Below, piece by piece: positions 8,649 through 17,377 of a stretch of 52,123 bases of DNA. The position numbers and the translations under genes were made by a program. The notes beneath the pieces were generated by a model, which did no database searches, was not told the origin of the DNA, and saw only the letters and a list, made by a program, of their open reading frames with translations. This DNA is from Pseudomonadota bacterium (GTDB lineage Bacteria; Pseudomonadota; Gammaproteobacteria; Burkholderiales; Burkholderiaceae_C). Every line of letters begins with the position of its first letter. Position 1 is the stretch's first letter. The stretch spans positions 1 to 52,123 of the forward strand of contig JAIUOM010000013.1 of the NCBI GenBank assembly GCA_020161215.1. The letters run 5' to 3'.

Positions 8649-8972
8649 GTGATCAAAGCCAGCGTGATGTACCCCTACCAGGAAGGCGCACGGTTCGACC
8701 ACGCCTATTACAAGGACAAGCACATGCACCTGGTCAAGAGGCTGATGGGGCCGGCTTGCCTGTACTACTCGGTTGAAAAGGGCATCGGCGGCGCGGCGCC
8801 GGGCAAACCGCCGCTCTACGAGGCCGTTTGCCACATCCACGCCGAGTCGGTCGAGGCTTTTCTGGCTGCGTTTGGCCCGCACCTGAAGGAGATCTCGGGC
8901 GACGTGCCCAACTTCACCGACATTCGGGCGGTGATGCAAATCAGTGAGGTGATGGTGGAACGGGGGGAGTGA
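8649..8972 (+). CDS. EthD family protein (dimeric alpha/beta barrel, ferredoxin-like fold)
   Basis: 107-residue product with the EthD motif MYPYQEGARFDHAYYKDKHM (roughly residues 7-26) and LVKRLMGP. The GTG at 8649 is chosen because a clear AAGGAG lies 7-12 bases upstream and the protein then begins at the conserved strand VIKASVMYPY. EthD was named from ether-degradation operons; most homologues are small dimeric proteins of unknown reaction. It is isolated here. The stop codon is followed at once by an 11-base C run. Confidence 0.85.
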   Translation: MIKASVMYPYQEGARFDHAYYKDKHMHLVKRLMGPACLYYSVEKGIGGAAPGKPPLYEAVCHIHAESVEAFLAAFGPHLKEISGDVPNFTDIRAVMQISEVMVERGE

Positions 8973-9179
8973 CCCCCCCCCCCGAAGCACCTGCGGCGCC
9001 TCCCCCCAGGGGGCGGGCCGCTTCGGGGCGGCCGTGCGCGGAGGCCCCTGGCGTGGCCCGCTCCACGGCCTTCTGAGAAGGTCGATGCTCCTCGGGGCAC
9101 CTGTGACGAAGGTCAATCGCTTCGGGTGGCCCTTGCCATGACCTGCTTCGCGGCCCGGTGATGCGTTCGGGAGAGTGAT
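8973..9179. other. GC-rich intergenic region with inverted repeats and an 11-C homopolymer
   Basis: Between the convergent EthD and SDR genes. It contains C11 at 8973-8983 and pairs such as CCCCGAAG / CTTCGGGG and CCCCCC / GGGGG that could form bidirectional terminator-like hairpins. No credible coding sequence seen. Confidence 0.5.
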
Positions 9180-9884
9180 TTACAGGCTGCGTGTCAGGCC
9201 GCCGTCCAGGCGCAGGTTCTGACCGGTCATGTAGGCGCCTTCGTCGGAGGCCAGCCAGGCGACCAGCGACGCCACCTCGGCGGCGCGGCCGTAGCGCTGC
9301 ATGGGGATGGCGGCGCGGCGCTCGGCTTTCTCGGGCAGGCTGTCGATGAAGCCGGGCAACACGTTGTTCATGCGGATGCCCTCGGCCGCGTGCTGGTCGG
9401 CGTACAGCTTGGTGAAGGCGGCCAGGCCGGCGCGGAACACCGCCGAGGTGGGAAACACCGGATCGGGCTCCACCGCCGCGAAGCTGGAAATGTTGACGAT
9501 GGCGCCGCCCCGCTGCCGCTGCATCACGGGGGTGACCAGGCGCGTGGCGCGGATCACGTTCATCAGGTACACCTCCATACCGGTGTGCCAGGCCTCGTCG
9601 CCGAGGTCCAGCAAGGCGCCCTTGGGGCCGTGGCCGGCGGAGTTGACCAGCACGTCGATGCGGCCCCAGCGTTGCAGGGCGCCATCGACCAGGCGTTGCA
9701 GATCGGCCGCCGCCAGGTTCGAGCCGGTGACGCCGAAGCCGCCCAATTCGATGCCCAGCGCCTCGCCCTTGCCCGAGGACGACAGCACGCCGACGCGAAA
9801 GCCGTCCGCCGCCAGGCGCCGCGCCGCGTCCGCGCCCATGCCGCTGCCGCCGGCGGTGATCAAGGCGACTTTGTCGGTGTCCAT
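9180..9884 (-). CDS. Short-chain dehydrogenase/reductase (SDR)
   Basis: Classical SDR of 234 residues. Cofactor motif TAGGSGMGADAARRLA near the N-terminus (TGxxxGxG variant with TAGGSGMG), NSAGHG (NNAG equivalent), and the catalytic segment IVNISSF... with Ser, followed by SAVFRAGLAAFTKLYADQ where the usual YxxxK Tyr appears replaced (VFRAG in place of YxASK). The loss of the catalytic Tyr by my reading is odd and may mean altered or absent oxidoreductase activity. C-terminal MTGQNLRLDGGLTRSL is the usual SDR end. Substrate unknown. Confidence 0.88.
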   Translation of the reverse strand: MDTDKVALITAGGSGMGADAARRLAADGFRVGVLSSSGKGEALGIELGGFGVTGSNLAAADLQRLVDGALQRWGRIDVLVNSAGHGPKGALLDLGDEAWHTGMEVYLMNVIRATRLVTPVMQRQRGGAIVNISSFAAVEPDPVFPTSAVFRAGLAAFTKLYADQHAAEGIRMNNVLPGFIDSLPEKAERRAAIPMQRYGRAAEVASLVAWLASDEGAYMTGQNLRLDGGLTRSL

Positions 9885-10039
9885 GGGAAGTCTCCGTGCT
9901 TGGAATGGAAAGCACGAATGCTAAACGCGGGGCGCGGTTCCCACCGTGGCCGAGCGCGGAAAACCCAGCCGGTTGGGTTTGAAAAGCTGGGTTTCGTGCC
10001 TCAACCCAGCCCACCGCGTGGATTTGAGTGGGACGAAAA

Positions 10040-10150
10040 GCCGCGGAGCAGGCCTGCCCAGCGAACGCCGTGGAAGGGCTTGGCCCGTCCACTGGCGTTG
10101 TCCCCCCTCCGGCACGAGAGGGGGGAAGGCGCGCCAGCGCCTCAGGGGGG
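10040..10150 (-). repeat. 111-bp hairpin-rich dispersed repeat, copy 1
   Basis: Aligns without gaps to 30286-30396, with about a dozen differences. It contains three potential stems: AACGCCGTGGA with TCCACTGGCGTT, CCCCCCTC with GAGAGGGGGG, and GGCGC with GCGCC. It lies 9 bases beyond the pobA stop codon. Confidence 0.8.
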
Positions 10151-10158
10151 AGTGCTCC

Positions 10159-11472
<1,314 letters not shown>

Positions 11473-11479
11473 CGCAACC

Positions 11480-12274
11480 ATGTCCACGTCACCCCCACCC
11501 CTGGCCCAGGCCGACACCATTGCCGGCCTGATCAAGGGCATGGCCGTGCTGGAGAGCTTTGGCACCGAGCGCCAGCGCCTGAACGCCACCCAGGCGGCCG
11601 CGCGCGCGGGCCTGACCCGGGCGGCCGCGCGCCGCCACCTGCTGACGCTGGCGCACCTGGGTTACCTGGAGACGGAAGGCGGTGTGTTCTGGCTGGGCGC
11701 GCGTGCGCTGCGGCTGGCCGGGGCGTACCTGGCGTCCTCACGCCTGCCGCGGGCGATTCAGCCGGCGCTGAACCGCCTGGCGGCGCAAACCCAGGACGTG
11801 TATTCGGCGGTGGTGCTGGACGGCGACGAGGTGGTGATCATCGCGCGCAGCGCCGGGCTGGTGAGCTCGGCCGCGTCCTCGCGCTTGCTGGCCTACGGCA
11901 TGCACCTGGGCGCGCGCCTGCCCGCGCACGCCACCTCGACGGGGCGGGTGCTGCTGGCCGGCTTGCCCAAGGCGGCGCTGTCCAGTTGGTTGCGCGGCCG
12001 GCAACTGCCGCGCCTGACCCCGCACACCACCACCGGCCAGCGCGCCTTCCGCGCCTTGCTGACGGAGGTGGCGCACCAGGACTACTGCATGGCCAGCGAC
12101 GAGCACGAGCTGGGCGTGCAAGCCGTGGCGGTGCCGCTGCGCAACGCCCAGGGCGCCACCGTGGCGGCGCTGAACGTGATCGCGCCGCCCGGGCGCTTTG
12201 ACCCGGCGGCGGTGCAAGAGGCGGTGCTGCCGCGCCTGCGCGCGGCGGCCCGGGATCTGCGCGCGGTACTCTAA
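11480..12274 (+). CDS. pobR: IclR-family transcriptional regulator, probable pobA activator
   Basis: 264-residue protein with an N-terminal winged helix-turn-helix (residues about 14-75: AGLIKGMAVLESFG, LNATQAAARAGLTRAAARRHLLTL) and a C-terminal effector domain (IclR type, with DYCMASDEHELGVQAVAVPL). Start ATG 11480 is selected over the upstream frame opening at 11423 because that extension would run through the operator pair. Divergent from pobA; Acinetobacter PobR is an IclR-type activator responding to 4-hydroxybenzoate, so the same role is inferred. The gene symbol is by analogy. The 3' end meets dispersed repeat copy H. Confidence 0.85.
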   Translation: MSTSPPPLAQADTIAGLIKGMAVLESFGTERQRLNATQAAARAGLTRAAARRHLLTLAHLGYLETEGGVFWLGARALRLAGAYLASSRLPRAIQPALNRLAAQTQDVYSAVVLDGDEVVIIARSAGLVSSAASSRLLAYGMHLGARLPAHATSTGRVLLAGLPKAALSSWLRGRQLPRLTPHTTTGQRAFRALLTEVAHQDYCMASDEHELGVQAVAVPLRNAQGATVAALNVIAPPGRFDPAAVQEAVLPRLRAAARDLRAVL

Positions 12275-12275
12275 A

Positions 12276-12340
12276 TTGCTATAAAAAAATTAGCAACAAA
12301 CTCAATTCTGACGCCGGGGTTGGCCGAAAAATTGTCAAAA
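12276..12340 (-). repeat. Dispersed repeat, copy H, downstream of pobR
   Basis: Read on the minus strand it starts TTTTGACAATTTTTCGG and ends in TAATTTTTTTATAGCAA, the head and tail layout of the dispersed repeat family. The TTGCTA/TAGCAA ends are complementary and could form a short hairpin. Confidence 0.4.
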
Positions 12341-12346
12341 CCGCCC

Positions 12347-12493
12347 TCATACCCCCAGGTGCTGGGTCAGCAGTTCCGGGTCGGCCTGAATCCGCTCGGA
12401 GCTGCCTTCGAACACCACCTGGCCCTTGACCAGGATGACGTTGCGGTCGGTGACGCGGGTGACGTGCTTCCAGTTCTTGTCGACGATGATGCT
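12347..12493 (-). pseudogene. 3' remnant of livF (native end left by an insertion)
   Basis: Minus-strand translation gives 48 residues ending in LLTQHLGV and a stop. 42 of the 48 match the C-terminus of the intact livF at 26448-27257, and the first 25 residues are identical. There is no upstream reading frame: similarity ends abruptly at 12493. This is therefore the orphaned end of an ABC transporter ATPase gene. Confidence 0.9.
12432..12493 (-). repeat. Left junction repeat (attL-like) shared with livF
   Basis: 62-bp block identical to 26533-26594 except for one base (G12485 against A26586); the first 53 bases are perfectly identical. It is the last homologous sequence before the island. 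Confidence 0.85.
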
Positions 12494-12535
12494 TGGGAGA
12501 ATGACGTTACAGACGGGCCAGATTTCCTGACTGGG

Positions 12536-13759
12536 TCAGCCAGTGGTGGGAGGACTGGCTCTTTGCCTGAGGAGGGCCCATGCGCATAGGGCGACAGGCA
12601 GAGCGATCAACAGGTAGCTTAGTCTGAAGCTGCCGCTGGTGCCGGCGACCAAGCCGAATACCAAGGGCCCCACCACCACGCCCAGGAATGTGAATGCCAG
12701 GGAACCACCGGTGGCGATGCCGGCGGCCCCCGCAGGGGCCTGTCGAGCGACCTCGGCCAGGTATACCCCGTTCCATCCGGTGGCGGAGGCACCAAACAAC
12801 GCAAGCAGAGCCATCAAAACGACAGAAGGAACATTGGCCTGCAGCAGTCCGGTACCGACCGCGCAGGAAGCCATGATGAGAGCCAGCAATGCCAGCATAC
12901 GCAGTGGTGAAATCCAGCGATCCGCCAGCCAACCCCACAATATGCGTCCCACCACGCCCCCCGTCTGGGATACGGACAAGGCCGCACCCGCAGCGACCAG
13001 CGTCAACCCGAGCTCCGCATTCAGATAGGTCACGAGGTACGCCGCCAAGCACATCTGAAGAGCTGAAAACACGAAAGATACGGCAGCCAAGCGTCTCAGC
13101 TGGCCATCGTGGATGACCAGGCTGATGGGTTGCCAGAGTTGTGAAAAATTGATTCGCCGATCGGGTTGGCGATCGTTGTCCAGATCCCGGCGTATCCACT
13201 CGGCCGCGCAGGCGCAAATCAGGCACGCCGATGCCACGCTCCACAGGGCGGCGCTCGAACCCGCACCCAGGACCATCGGGGGGACCAGGGCGCCGGCCAT
13301 CACGCCACCCAGCGGCACCCCTGTTTGCTTGACGGAGAAGAGGAGTGACGCGCGCCCCGTGGAGGCCGTGGTGCGCACGAGGATGTGAGAGCTTGCCGGA
13401 GTGATCGGGCCATAGCCCAGTCCTATGAGGACGGCGGCGGGTAGCGCAAGCGCCGGCCAGGGCGTGCAGGCAAGCACAATCAGTCCGGCGGCGCAGAGCA
13501 ACAGACCGATCTGGCTCACACGCATGGCACCCCAGCGTAGGACGAACGATCCCGCGCACATGCTGGAGGCCATCGCACCGAGGTAGATCACGGAGACAAA
13601 AAAACCAATCAACGAAACGGATACGCCCATCTGACGCGCCATGGCAGGTGCCATGGCCGGGACTGTCAACACCGCCATCGACACCATGGCTTGAATAGCC
13701 AAAGTTACCCCGAGGACCACCCAGGCACTGGCCGGGCGCGCAGCCTTGTCTTGCGACAT
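12536..13759 (-). CDS. MFS transporter, last gene of the mutase cluster
   Basis: 407-residue membrane protein with about 12 hydrophobic segments; TM1 region SAWVVLGVTLAIQAMVSMAV and an MFS-like GWLADRWISPLRMLALLAL in the second half. The start ATG 13759 follows an AAGGAT ribosome site; the open frame extends to 13834 but the extra 25 residues are polar. It lies 108 bases beyond the Bug receptor gene on the same strand, so it may belong to the mutase transcript, where it would import or export the pathway's acid. The closest analogy is to aromatic or organic acid MFS carriers; no specific substrate is supported. Confidence 0.85.
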   Translation of the reverse strand: MSQDKAARPASAWVVLGVTLAIQAMVSMAVLTVPAMAPAMARQMGVSVSLIGFFVSVIYLGAMASSMCAGSFVLRWGAMRVSQIGLLLCAAGLIVLACTPWPALALPAAVLIGLGYGPITPASSHILVRTTASTGRASLLFSVKQTGVPLGGVMAGALVPPMVLGAGSSAALWSVASACLICACAAEWIRRDLDNDRQPDRRINFSQLWQPISLVIHDGQLRRLAAVSFVFSALQMCLAAYLVTYLNAELGLTLVAAGAALSVSQTGGVVGRILWGWLADRWISPLRMLALLALIMASCAVGTGLLQANVPSVVLMALLALFGASATGWNGVYLAEVARQAPAGAAGIATGGSLAFTFLGVVVGPLVFGLVAGTSGSFRLSYLLIALPVALCAWALLRQRASPPTTG

Positions 13760-13867
13760 GTCGGATCCTTGCCGTTTGCTTTCCTTCACGTACTTGCGTG
13801 AAGCACCAGTGGGCGACGGCATACCCTCTGGCATGGTTTAGGGCAGTGCTCTATTGAACTGAATGAC

Positions 13868-14833
13868 CTAATCCAACTTTGCGCCGGATGCTTTCACGAC
13901 CTCGCCCCACTTCTTGATATCGGCGTGGAGCAAAGCGGCGAACTGAGCAGGGTCGGTGGCGAAGGGCTCCGCACCTTGAGCACCGAACTTGTCGATCACG
14001 TCCTTGGACTTGAGCAACTCATTGACATCCATGTTGATCTTGCGTACCACGGCAGCAGGCGTCTTACCGGGTGCGAATAGGCCGAACCACGGGTTGACGT
14101 CAAAGTCTTTGAAACCGGACTCGGCGATGGTGGGGATGTTCGGAAACGACGGTGAGCGCTTGGCACTGGTGACCGCCAACGGCATCAGTGTGCCCTGCTT
14201 GATGGAGCCGGCTACCGAGGGAAGGCTGGTAAAGACCAGATTGATCCTGCCGCCCATCAGATCCTGCATCGCAGGCGATGCGCCGCGGTACGGCACATGC
14301 ACCAGCTTCACGTTGGCGGCGTCGTTGAACATTTCCCCCAGCAAATGATTCACCGAGCCATTGCCAGCTGAACCAAAGGTCAGCCGCTGCGTTTTTGCCG
14401 CCGTCACCAACTCCGAGACGTTTTTGAATGCAGCGTCAGGCTTGGTCACCATCACAAAGGGAAGGGTGGCGAGGGTGGCCACCGGCGTGAAGTCTTTCTC
14501 GGGATCAAAAGGTAGGTTCTTATAGAGTGAGCCATTGATCGCGTGTGAGCCGACGTAGCTCATTAAAAGCGTGTGGCCGTCCGCGGGGGAGGTCGCTACC
14601 ACCTCCATGCCGACGTTGCCCCCGGCCCCGGAGCGGTTCTCCACGAACACCGTCTGGCCCCATTTCTCGGTCAGCTTCTGAGCGATGATGCGTGCCAATG
14701 TATCGGAGGCGCCCCCGGGTGTTTGTGGCACGAGTATTTTGACCGGGTGTGTCGGATAGTTTTGTGCCACAGCGATCAAGCCGAAGCATGCCAGAAACAA
14801 AGGCAACGTGAACTTTAGGATGGAACGGAACAT
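13868..14833 (-). CDS. Bug/TctC family periplasmic solute-binding receptor (mutase cluster)
   Basis: 321-residue extracytoplasmic receptor of the tripartite tricarboxylate transporter type. Signal peptide MFRSILKFTLPLFLACFGLIAVAQ (read in two parts) followed by the mature start NYPTHPVKILVPQTPGGASD, the family's ligand-carboxylate loop. Further family motifs: VENRSGAGGNVGMEVVA and ADGHTLLM. Start ATG 14833 has an excellent AAAAAGGAG; the frame opens at 14872 but that start would overlap meaB. No TctA/TctB membrane genes accompany it, as is common for Bug proteins in Burkholderiales, which often act as sensors or with unlinked permeases. It suggests the substrate is a small carboxylate. Confidence 0.93.
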   Translation of the reverse strand: MFRSILKFTLPLFLACFGLIAVAQNYPTHPVKILVPQTPGGASDTLARIIAQKLTEKWGQTVFVENRSGAGGNVGMEVVATSPADGHTLLMSYVGSHAINGSLYKNLPFDPEKDFTPVATLATLPFVMVTKPDAAFKNVSELVTAAKTQRLTFGSAGNGSVNHLLGEMFNDAANVKLVHVPYRGASPAMQDLMGGRINLVFTSLPSVAGSIKQGTLMPLAVTSAKRSPSFPNIPTIAESGFKDFDVNPWFGLFAPGKTPAAVVRKINMDVNELLKSKDVIDKFGAQGAEPFATDPAQFAALLHADIKKWGEVVKASGAKLD

Positions 14834-14865
14834 GGGTGTCTCCTTTTTTGGATAAGCGCTGGTGA

Positions 14866-15798
14866 TTACCAACGCGCGAGTTCGCCAAGCACGGCGTCAA
14901 TTTGCTGGGGCATCGGCTTGCTCAAGGTCGACTGATCGAGTCCGGATACGGTTTGCACCAGGCGTCTCTCGACGAGGCGGCGCAGTCGATAGCGGGCTCT
15001 GCCGTCGAGCACCTGTTCTTGGAGACCCTTTTGGATCATCCATGCGTGATGACGATCAATCTCTTGCGACAACGCTGCGATGCTCCCTGGTTGTTGGGAT
15101 GACGTGAGAACGACTGGGGGCCGCCACTCGTTCTCATCCATGCGTGTCATCGCGGCGATGCGCCGTATGTCGGCGACCATCCGTTGAGCCCCGGGGAGAT
15201 CCGCCTTGTTGACCACGTAGATGTCGGCCAACTCCATGATTCCTGCTTTCATGGCTTGAACGGTGTCGCCGCTGTCGGGAAGAAGCACCAGTACCAGTGT
15301 GTCAACCTGCGCGCGCGCGGCGTATTCGGCCTGACCGACACCGACGGTCTCAAGCAGCAGTTCGTCGAACCCGTGCGCGTCCATTGCATCGAGCATTTCT
15401 GGCAAGTTGTCGGACAAGCCATCAGTGGCCGCGCGCGAGCCTATCGATCGGATGTACAGGTCAGCGCTGCCAGGAAGATCGTCCATGCGGATGCGGTCGC
15501 CGAGGATCGCTCCGCCCGACTTCGGGCTGCTCGGATCGACGGCCAACACGCCGACGCGAAGTGGCGTCTTTGACTGTGTTAAGCGGTGAAGCGCCAGTTG
15601 ACCGCAGAGGGTGCTTTTTCCTGCACCCGGGGCGCCGGTTAGGCCAATGCGGAACGCACGGGTCTTTGGCGGTGCCGCGCATGGACGCTGAACCATGTCC
15701 TTGACACTTGCGTTTGCAAGTGCCGTCAACGTTTTTCCTAGCAAGAAACGATCGAGTGGGGCACGCCCGGAGCCCTCTCCGTTGGTTCGGGTCTTCAT
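14866..15798 (-). CDS. meaB: MeaB/ArgK-type G3E GTPase, mutase chaperone
   Basis: 310 residues. P-loop GAPGAGKST, the family's ILGDRIRM segment following VDPSSPKSGG, ETVGVGQAE (switch region) and NKAD base-specificity motif. MeaB proteins use GTP to gate cobalamin delivery to, and protect, B12-dependent acyl-CoA mutases from inactivation. The start ATG overlaps the CoA-transferase stop by 4 bases, making it the fifth gene of a tightly coupled set with both mutase subunits, so it is almost surely dedicated to this mutase. Confidence 0.95.
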   Translation of the reverse strand: MKTRTNGEGSGRAPLDRFLLGKTLTALANASVKDMVQRPCAAPPKTRAFRIGLTGAPGAGKSTLCGQLALHRLTQSKTPLRVGVLAVDPSSPKSGGAILGDRIRMDDLPGSADLYIRSIGSRAATDGLSDNLPEMLDAMDAHGFDELLLETVGVGQAEYAARAQVDTLVLVLLPDSGDTVQAMKAGIMELADIYVVNKADLPGAQRMVADIRRIAAMTRMDENEWRPPVVLTSSQQPGSIAALSQEIDRHHAWMIQKGLQEQVLDGRARYRLRRLVERRLVQTVSGLDQSTLSKPMPQQIDAVLGELARW

Positions 15799-16964
15799 GT
15801 CGATTGGTCTCCGACGGATCGCAGGACAACGTCGCGATGCTCATTCAGAGTCGGCGGCACCAGATAGCGCGGCTGGAAGCCATCAAACCTTATCGGACTT
15901 GCAATTGCACGCAGCGGATAGGGCTCATTGCCCGTTTCATCGGTCAACGGCACAATCATTTGGCGAGAGGCCGTCAGTTCACTGCTCAGGGCTTGCGCAA
16001 GCGTACCTACTTCAGAGGCCACCAAACCAAGTGGCACCAGGCGACGGACCCATTGGGCGGCTGTCGCACCCATCAGCACTTCGCTGATGGCGGCCAGTAC
16101 CGTGTCCCGGTTCCCACGGCGGGCAGCCATGGTGGCGAACTCCGGAGCACTCTCCCATTCTGGTTTTCCAACTTCGGCACAAAATTTGCGCCAGAACTTG
16201 TCGTGCGTGATGAACAGCGTGAGCCATCCTTCCGCCGTGGGGAAAATCTGAGCCGGCACCATGTAAGGGTGCGATGAGTTGGCCAGGCGCTCCATTATTT
16301 CGCCCGCATTCAACGCCGCCCCGGCCAGGTAGTTCAACTGCGACAGCATTACGTCGTACATCGCGACGTCCACCTGGCCACCTTTGCCCTCGACGATCTT
16401 TGCAAGCAGACCCATCGCCGCAACCATGCCGGCCGAGTTGTCGACAGCGGAATAGCCTGCCTTGGTGGGCGGCGCCGATGGGTCGCCGGTCAAGGCCATC
16501 ACCCCCGTGAGTGCCTGGATCACGTAGTCGTAGGCTGGGTTCTCCGCATATGGGCCGTCTAGGCCATACCCCGTGAGCGCGACGCACACAAGCTTTGGGT
16601 TGCAAGCACATAGACTTTCATATGTCAGCCCCAGCTTGCGAATCGCGGATGGTCGCAAATTGGTGATCAGGGCATGCGCGGAGCTCGCAATCTGCTCAAA
16701 TTCTGATCGACCCTGGGGTGTCGCAAGGTCCAGTACCACACTCTGTTTGCTGCGGTTGAGACTCGCAAAATAGGCATTGTGCGGGCCGATGGAGTGGGGG
16801 CTGATTTTTCGCCCTATGTCGCCTTCTGGTGGCTCAATCTTGATGACTTGCGCGCCCATGTCCGCCAGCAGAAGTCCGCAGTAAGGTCCGGCCAACATAT
16901 GACCCACCTCGATGACTCGGAGGCCCGCGAGCGGGCCTTCCTTGTGGGCTTTCGGGTTGTTCAT
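15795..16964 (-). CDS. Family III (CaiB/BaiF) CoA-transferase of the mutase operon
   Basis: Full-length 389-residue family III CoA-transferase. N-terminal LAGLRVIEVGHMLAGPYCGLL and IKIEPPEGD motifs, the catalytic Asp in ENPAYDYVIQALTG, and the typical GGQVDVAMYD. These enzymes move CoA between acids without a ping-pong anhydride intermediate. Here it would load CoA onto the acid or a downstream intermediate, probably from succinyl-CoA or another operon product (inference). Start and stop overlap the neighbouring genes by 4 bases each. CoA-transferases of this type also serve mesaconyl, citramalate, itaconate and oxalate pathways. Confidence 0.93.
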   Translation of the reverse strand: MNNPKAHKEGPLAGLRVIEVGHMLAGPYCGLLLADMGAQVIKIEPPEGDIGRKISPHSIGPHNAYFASLNRSKQSVVLDLATPQGRSEFEQIASSAHALITNLRPSAIRKLGLTYESLCACNPKLVCVALTGYGLDGPYAENPAYDYVIQALTGVMALTGDPSAPPTKAGYSAVDNSAGMVAAMGLLAKIVEGKGGQVDVAMYDVMLSQLNYLAGAALNAGEIMERLANSSHPYMVPAQIFPTAEGWLTLFITHDKFWRKFCAEVGKPEWESAPEFATMAARRGNRDTVLAAISEVLMGATAAQWVRRLVPLGLVASEVGTLAQALSSELTASRQMIVPLTDETGNEPYPLRAIASPIRFDGFQPRYLVPPTLNEHRDVVLRSVGDQST

Positions 16965-17377
16965 GTCAGCGCGACCGCGAGTTGCTGTACCACCGTATCC
17001 AGAGGCATGTCAGCAGTGAATACCGCCGCCACGCCGAGAGCGTGCAGGTGCTCACGGTCCTTGCCAGGGATGGTCCCGCCGACAAACAGCTTGACGCCCG
17101 ACGCGTTGCGTTTGGTCAGTTCCGACACCACGTCGGCTACCAACTCCTTGTGGCTCCCCGACAGAATGCTTAGACCAACGGCGTCAACGCCTTCATCCAC
17201 CGCGACCTGTGCGATCTGATCCGGGCTTCGACGTAGCCCCGTGTAGATGACTTCCGCTCCGGCGTCTCGAAGCGCCAGCGCGATGATCTTCGCACCAATG
17301 TCATGACCATCCAAGCCGGGCTTGCCGACCAGGATGCGGCGCCCCGCAAGAGGCCCTCTGTTGAGTGCTTGGCTCAT
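16961..17377 (-). CDS. B12-binding small subunit of acyl-CoA mutase
   Basis: 138-residue stand-alone cobalamin-binding domain. GKPGLDGHDIGAKIIAL contains the DxHxxG motif whose His coordinates cobalt, followed by the SILSGSH and FVGGTIP loops of the base-off/His-on Rossmann fold. ATG 17377 overlaps the large-subunit stop as ATGA and has AAGGAG upstream; the longer frame to 17461 lies inside the large subunit and is rejected. Together with the large subunit it forms a two-polypeptide mutase like 2-hydroxyisobutyryl-CoA, isobutyryl-CoA and archaeal methylmalonyl-CoA mutases. Confidence 0.95.
   Translation of the reverse strand: MSQALNRGPLAGRRILVGKPGLDGHDIGAKIIALALRDAGAEVIYTGLRRSPDQIAQVAVDEGVDAVGLSILSGSHKELVADVVSELTKRNASGVKLFVGGTIPGKDREHLHALGVAAVFTADMPLDTVVQQLAVALT

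Noticed and set aside
8973-8983. Phase-variable poly-C tract
   Set aside because: It lies after the EthD stop codon and is not placed to switch a gene or a recognisable promoter.
13868-14833. Complete tripartite tricarboxylate transporter
   Set aside because: Only the receptor is present; no TctA or TctB membrane genes lie nearby, and the same holds for the second receptor at 23017-23988.
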